Shown: piece after piece, positions 58,346 to 64,000 of the stretch
How the letters are laid out: every line of letters starts with the position of its first letter
Numbering within the stretch: the first letter of the stretch is position 1
DNA from: Panagrolaimus kolymaensis
Lineage: Eukaryota > Nematoda > Chromadorea > Rhabditida > Panagrolaimidae
Reading direction: 5' to 3'
Length of the DNA: 64,000 bases
Assembly (NCBI GenBank): GCA_028622995.1
Contig: JAJQJQ010000020.1
Span: forward strand, 1,364,001-1,428,000
Notes under the pieces: generated by a model
The model's database searches: none
What the model was told of the DNA's origin: nothing
The model's input: the letters and a program-made list of their open reading frames with translations, nothing else
Translations under genes and position numbers: made by a program

Positions 58346-60096
58346 TTACTGATATTCACCATCTTGAGAAGTTTCATCAATGAAATCACTGGGAAATGGA
58401 ATTTCGGGAAGATGAGAATGAAATTTTTGATAATGTTTTCGCCAAGTTTCTTCTCGATAAAATTTTGATTTTAAACAATTATGTGGACATTTAAATGGCT
58501 TTTTTCCTAAATGCTCACGAAAGATATGAGCATCCATATTCTTTTTATCTGCATATGTCGCATCGCATGCTTTACATTTATATGGTTTTATTTGAGAATG
58601 AGATCGAAGATGCCTGGCAAGATTTGATTGAACTTTAAATGCCATACAACAATGTGAACATGAATATGGAGTTTCTTGAGTATGAATGGATCGAATATGT
58701 TTACGTATTGTTCCACGTAAAGGTGAAATAAAATTGCATAAAGGACATTTATAACGATTTGTTTTTATTTTGTTAGGAGATTTTGGTGAGAGGAATTCCA
58801 TTGTGGGATCATACACATCACTACACGAAGGCTTCAAAGGACCTTCGACATATTGATTATAAAATTCCGCGTATTCAGTTTCTCTTGTTAAATTTAATTC
58901 TGGTATTCCTTCTGGCGCTGCAATTGTTGAACTTCCATCGTCGAAATAATCATTCGATTCTTCACTTTGATAATGGCTTTCATAATATTCTTCTTCTTCT
59001 CCTTCTTCTTCACAATTATAATATGTTGCAACTACCGCAGTCATTTGAATTGCTGGAAGCTTTTTAATTAATCGATTCACTCCAAAAATCATTGCAGTTT
59101 CTCTAAGCTTTGCATAATCTGTTTTTGCTGAAGGAATTTTTGAAGAATATATAAATTCAACAAGTTGTGAAACAGATTTGAGTGAAGCGCTTTCAAGTTC
59201 AGTCATTTCAAGGAAAATTATTTGAGTTTTTTCAACTTCTTTAAGAGAGCATTCCACGAGATTGCTAAAAGCTGCGATCACCCATCGATGACATTCAACT
59301 CCAACGCCATCCTAAAAAAAATTTAAAACTCAAATTAAAGCTTAAAAAAAGGAAAAGCTAACCCTCAATTTTAATAAACAATCAATAAATTTACTTTCTT
59401 CACAAAATTCTTTTAATTTTTTCATTAAATTTGTTGAATGATATTTATCTTCCACCATTGTTTCATCACTTAATGTTCCATCATACCATACATCATAAAG
59501 CAATGGTAAAATTTGATTACAACCAAGTTCTTGTAAAGCTTTTAAAATACTTTTGCTTTTAAGTATTATTTTTCCGGAATATAAAAAGCTTATAATTTCT
59601 CGTAAATCATCTATGCTTACACCTGAATAAATAATGAGGCTTTTAAAAACACTCGACGGAAGCAGAAAGAAATCAAACCTATTGAATTTGGAATATCAAG
59701 TTTAATTAAAGTTGAATTATTATTTTCTTCTATAAATGGTTCAAGCATTTGACAAAATGAAGCAATAATAATTCGATGTACTTTTGCAACAGATATACCA
59801 CCACAAAATATTTCAAGATCTATCCCTTTTTGAGACTAAAAAATATGTAATTTAGTTTATTGATGAAACTAAAGAAGAAGAATAAAAAAGTTAACCTCAT
59901 ATAATTGATGAAAATAATTTAAAATAATGCTAGCGTGGGTGGCGGTTATCTCATCGCTGTTATTTCCTTGATTGGATTCATCAGCTGTTGATGAAGTACA
60001 CGTATCTTCATTAATATATTGAAAGTTATTATTATGAGTATTAATTGAAAATCCTTCTTCATAATTATTTCCGTTTACCCATTCCGTCGTTGTCAT
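58346..60096 (-). CDS. BTB-domain C2H2 zinc-finger protein
   Basis: Four exons read downward: 59896..60096, 59679..59835, 59363..59622 and 58346..59311, giving 527 aa. There are two BTB-like modules. One is in exons 2-3: GIDLEIFCGGISVAKVHRII, FIEENNNSTLIKLDIPNS, then LREIISFLYSGKI. The other is in exons 3-4: SKFIDCLLKLRDGVGVECHR, then SQLVEFIYSSKIPS. An acidic linker (EEEGEEEEYYESHYQ) leads to four C2H2 fingers near residues 390-510: YKCPLCNF..H....H, YSCSHCCMAF..H...H, YKCKACDATY..H....H and FKCPHNCLKSKF..H....H. Two BTB folds in one protein are unusual; a role in transcription is likely from the fingers. An acceptor TTCTTTAG precedes the ATG by 13 nt. First gene of a same-strand run with FAM91 and SLC35F5-like. 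Confidence 0.88.
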
Positions 60097-61294
60097 GTTT
60101 GAATATATTCTAAAGAACAACAAAAGCGAAAATTTATTTAAAGGAAATGTCAATAAAGGAGTTCAAAGAAAAAAGGAAAGACAACGCTGCAAAAAAAAAA
60201 ATTAAGAATATAAAAAATTTGATTTTTCGCAAAGAAATTAAATTTTTTAGTTTTTCAACCGAATTTTCGTATTTATTCAAGTTTTTTACTTTAAAGGCTT
60301 TTAGCAAATGGGGTAATAAAAAAAGGCAAAATCGATGAAATAAAATATTGCCACCACCGGAAATTATCTTCCTTCTTTATTATTCCTTTTCAGAAGTAAA
60401 AAAACTCATGCAAGCAAGTTGCGCATGTTAACGCATAAAGTAAATATTGAAATTTTGTGTGAATTGAATTGCCAGCATTACATTGCAACAACAAGAGCAG
60501 AGCAACAAAAAATAAGAACAGAGAAACAACGTTGTCAAACAATCTTTTTCAACAGTTTTCTTTTCTTTTATGTCTCCTCTCATTTTTATTTCATTTTTTC
60601 TTTTTATAAAAAGCAAATGAAAAGAATCTATGTATGTTTCCGCTTGAGTTAATTTTTTGTTGTGTTGCAAACTTTTAAGCTTTTCAATCGATGTCAATAC
60701 AATTTTTCCCTTCTAAAATTACTTTTAAAATTTACGAGAAAAGTTTTATTGATTTTATAAAAAAATCCCACACACATATAAACATATTTCAAATCACATT
60801 ACCAGACAAAGATAAAAAAGGTCTCTCTTATAAATTAAATTATTAATGCAATTTTAATTAAAAACAAATTAAATGAGAAAGAAAGAATTGTGTTTCGATT
60901 GAGATGAAAATAAATAAATATTGAATTTTATAAGTAATTATAATTTTTTTTCCTTTCATTTTTTACGAGCTTCATACTTTTTAATATTTGTGGAACAAAA
61001 TAATGCAATAACCAATTTATGCAAAGCGCAGCAACTGAAAGAACTGTTCCAGATAATGAATGCTATTCCATAATTCCAAAATGATTGAAACTTAAAAAAT
61101 TAACAATTTTCCTTTGAAGATGTCCAAAATTTAATGAAAACTTCTTTGTGATCATTTTATTTTAAAAATGCTGTTCATGCGATGCTAATGAAAATGTCAT
61201 AGTCACCGACATGGTTATGGATATTGATGAGGTGCATAGCAACACCAAAATTCAAATATTGAATGATTTTAGAGATTATTTTCCCCCCGAAGGA
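60097..61294. other. Upstream of BTB zinc-finger gene to U2 snRNA
   Basis: About 1.2 kb, AT-rich. It contains the presumed promoter of the three-gene run and the 3' flank of the U2 gene. Open frames are low complexity (Lys/Phe-rich). No other gene or repeat supported. Confidence 0.5.
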
Positions 61295-61482
61295 GGATGG
61301 GCCGGTCCCGGAGGTATGTGCAATACCGGGTCGACCCGCGACCAAAGGGAAGCAAGCTTCCACATTCAGTCAAGTCCCAAAAATTAATTAACCAAGATGG
61401 CACTAATAAGCACCGTATAGTTGGTTAAAACTATAAGAACAGATACTACACTTTGATCTTAGCCAATAGGCCGAGAAGCGAT
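61295..61482 (-). ncRNA. U2 spliceosomal snRNA
   Basis: On the minus strand the RNA starts ATCGCTTCTCGGCCTATTGG and continues with CTAAGATCAAAGTGTAGTAT and CTGTTCTTAT, the conserved 5' domain with the branch-point-binding GTAGTA. The Sm site is in AATTAATTTTTGGGA. Stem-loop III is GGAAGCTTGCTTCC. Stem-loop IV reads CCCGGTATTGCACATACCTC then CGGG, with the conserved U2 loop. The length of about 188 nt is normal; the 3' end is placed from the stem-loop IV boundary. It acts in branch-point recognition by the major spliceosome. The upstream proximal element is not recognisable to me. Confidence 0.95.
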
Positions 61483-63152
61483 ACCTAAACAACTGAAGGA
61501 AATCCCTTATGTCACAAAAAACAAAACGGACACACCATGAACGTGCTTGGAGGGCGAGGCGTAATAAGAAATACACTCTCTCAATGGCTTTTTTTAACGC
61601 ATTTTTTTTTTGAGTGAGGTTGAAAAAAATCTTGAGTTACTTACATATGCATATGTAAATATATATGATGATAAGACATTACCAACCAAAAAATTATTTT
61701 TCAACCAAACTTGTAATGTTTTGTTTATTTTTAATTTTAAACAGGTTCTTTTTTATTGATTTTTTACTTTATTTTATGATGCTAAATATTAATTTTGTGG
61801 GTTAAAATTTGTCATATCCATGATGGAGCGCTGTGTCGCAAAATTTTAATTTAAAACCTCTCAACCAAAACATGATTGTGTCTGTTTATCGTAGATAGTT
61901 AGTTTATTATAGTTAATTATAAAATTTTTTATTTGTTATTAAAATATAAATAAAAAAGTGTGTATGCCCTTTCCATTGCCTTTCAAGAAACTCATTATTA
62001 CTTTCATTTTGCTTTCGATCAAATAACTTTTATGTTTTTTTCGCCATTTTTTACTTTCAAACAAATAAAAAAATTTTTTACGAATTGTGTGTATTTCGTT
62101 TCTTTTTATTACAAGCGGCCGAATACTACTACAAATAACAATACTACGACGTAAATGACGATGGCCGTTAAAGAAAAAAAAAGTTGTAAAAAATTTGATA
62201 AAAGCAGAGAAAAAATATATTTATCGGATCAAATAGCCATTTTTAAATACTACTCTAAAGGTCGCCGTTAAAAAAAAAAAAAAACATATGGTGTTTTTTT
62301 CTTTACTTTTGCAATGAGAGAATCCCAGTTGATATAGTGGTGGACGGAACAACCAGCCTACCACCACGATCACCGCCTCCGTCCATTAAAAAGGCAACCG
62401 ATCCTTGAAGAAGAAAAAAATCGATCGTAAAAGATTTTTAAAGCACAAAAAAATTATAATTTTCTTTACAAAAAAGATTCTAATGAAACTGTATTTGTAA
62501 AAGTTAAAAGTTAAAAAAAAACACCCAACGAAGAGAGGGTGGAAGGAATCAAGGAAAATGAAGAAACAAAAAAAGTTGAGTGTTTGAAGAAACAAAGATA
62601 AATGCACAAATAAAAAGTAGACGATGCAAGTAAAAAAAAAGAAGCGTTAAAGCTTTAACTTTGGAAAAATGAGAGAGATATTTTTGTTTTAAGCCTGGAA
62701 ACTTTTTCTCCCTCGTTTTTTCTTTTTCACCAATTGCAATTGCTTTGGGGATATCTCAGCGACAAGTGTTCTTCAGTTGTCCGCCAAGGAAAAGAAGCAG
62801 CCGATATATTGAGCGACATCGGTTTGTTTTAAGCCACCTTTTTTCCTTCAAATCCTACAATCCACTAACTTGGTGGATGTGACGTGCTGGCTGCTAGCTT
62901 TGGAAAGTGTGTGTTTGTTCATATAGTATATTAGATCTTGAGGAAGTGCATCAATTTTTTTTTCTTCTTCAACATTCCCCATTCAATATTGAAAAATAGT
63001 TAGCCATTTAGTTTCAAGAAAAGTTCCAGTTCGAAGAGAGGATAGATAGATAAAATAGCCATTAGTTGCGTCTTTCTCCCTCTGTTTTTTTTACATATTT
63101 TTATGCCATCGATTTTTTTTGATCGATTAAAAAAAATTTATAATTTTAAAAA
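61483..63152. other. Intergenic region with U2 promoter and upstream of last gene
   Basis: The first 100 bp (61483..61560), GC-richer than the rest, should hold the U2 promoter. Around 62335-62385 lies a GC-richer stretch with short complementary words (GTGGTGG / CCACCAC, GGACGG / CCGTCC); I cannot say if it is an RNA. Otherwise AT-rich with no gene. Confidence 0.45.
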
Positions 63153-64000
63153 ATGGTCGAAACTCCAAATACTCCATCATTATCAAATCTTCTTCCAGGT
63201 AAGTCTAGTTATTATAATTTACAAATATTTTTTTATATGTATTTGGAAGCTTATTTTCTCCAAAATCGAGTCATTTACGTTTTAATTTGGGTTTTTATTG
63301 GAGAATACAGTGCTGTTTTTCTAGTAGACAAGAAATTGGTAAAAAAATTTTAAAAAAATTGTTTATTGGGAAAACCATGAAAATAAGTCAAGAGTTTTGT
63401 TTATAACAAAAATTTCTTTATCTTTTAAAAATTGCATTGAAAAAAATCTAAAAATAGAAATGTTAAGATTAAATAGCGGAAATTAAATCACCGGTAAAAT
63501 GATAAGAAAAATTATGCTACATTTTTTTAGAAATTTGGATTTTAGTTTAATGAATTTAATTACCTTTTTTAAAATTCGTTTGATATTTAATTTATTTCAG
63601 AGATACTCGCAGCATTATGCGATCATTTTTCACAAGTGGAATGTGTGATGGAACCATGCCCAAATTTAACCCAAGCTCCACATTTTCTTCTTATTCGCTC
63701 TCCTTCATTAATTCATGCAATCCCTGATAATTCATTTATTGATCCATCAACACATTTACCAAATTCAAAAAAATTAGCAACCATTGGAAATTTTATTGCT
63801 CTTGCAACTGATTCATCGCCCGCTTTACTTTCTTTAAGTATTACCCTTTCACAATCATCAGCTGCAACAACACCCGATTGGCATTTATTATTAAAAAATC
63901 GATTAAAAAAATATTTGGATGATTGGAGTGATTTTTTAATTATTGAACAAGTTGGAAATCGTTCAAGACTTCATTTAATTCAATATGGAAAAAGTCCAGA
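63153..64000 (+). CDS. Unrecognised gene, 5' part only (runs off the window)
   Basis: Exon 1 is 63153..63198 (MVETPNTPSLSNLLP), with donor gtaagt. Exon 2 starts at 63601 after TTTATTTCAG in matching phase and is open to the window end (133 codons). It encodes EILAALCDHFSQVECVMEPC, then LTQAPHFLLIRSPSLIHAIP and DWHLLLKNRLKKYLDDWSDF. Codon use and splice signals support a real gene. I do not recognise the family; there is no signal peptide or membrane segment in this part. Confidence 0.75.

Noticed and set aside
61175..61363. Minus-strand 62-codon open frame with PGIAHTSGTGP
   Set aside because: It overlaps the 3' half of the U2 snRNA on the same strand; the reading frame is incidental.

Overview
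This window is nuclear DNA of a nematode. It is AT-rich and its genes are split into many small exons. Introns are short, with GTAAGT-type donors and acceptors that mostly read TTTTAG. The gene content is typical of nematodes: an ERM-1 orthologue close to the C. elegans protein, a patched-related (PTR) protein, an E75/Rev-erb-type nuclear receptor and a U2 snRNA. Gene models were built by hand from reading frame, splice phase and family resemblance. Every multi-exon model listed as intact closes in frame across all junctions. The species cannot be named from the sequence alone.

Layout. 1.9-4.8 kb (+): erm-1. 5.9-8.0 kb (-): inorganic pyrophosphatase with two possible first exons. 8.8-13.7 kb (-): DDX10/Dbp4 helicase followed 162 bp downstream by UTP15, a probable operon of two rRNA-processing genes, divergent from mitochondrial ribosomal protein S15 (+, 14-15.1 kb). 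15.7-16.1 kb (-): a small membrane protein. 16.8-19.9 kb (-): a PTR protein. 21.4-23.4 kb (+): a secreted type-B carboxylesterase. 34.5-35.4 kb (-): a UPRT-family gene, divergent from a neuropeptide-type GPCR (+, 36-42.8 kb). The GPCR's stop codon overlaps the stop codon of the convergent E75/Rev-erb receptor (-, 42.8-50.1 kb). 52.2-60.1 kb (-): a tight same-strand run of BTB/C2H2 zinc-finger protein, FAM91 and SLC35F5-like transporter. 61.3-61.5 kb (-): U2 snRNA. 63.2-64 kb (+): the start of an unrecognised gene cut by the window edge.

The accessory region is 23.4-34.5 kb. It holds an unrecognised 11-exon gene and an AGC-like kinase gene, both damaged. A palindromic element flanked by TTAA sits inside the last codons of one exon of the first gene, next to its splice donor. 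The kinase frame has an early stop followed by further in-frame coding sequence. Next to them is a Helitron with both ends visible (30080..34341): 5'-TC, a 3' hairpin, then CTAG-3', inserted between A and T. It landed in a second copy of the carboxylesterase 3' flank, so the uninterrupted original at 23.4 kb serves as an empty-site control in the same window. The Helitron carries an intact Ulp1-type cysteine protease gene, a decayed and truncated Rep N-terminal region without HUH nuclease or helicase, and an intact 4-exon gene resembling RPA-type ssDNA-binding proteins. A second Helitron-like 3' end, two more TTAA palindromes, a hAT-type MITE with an 8-bp target duplication and a 5'-truncated RTE-like retrotransposon complete the mobile fraction.
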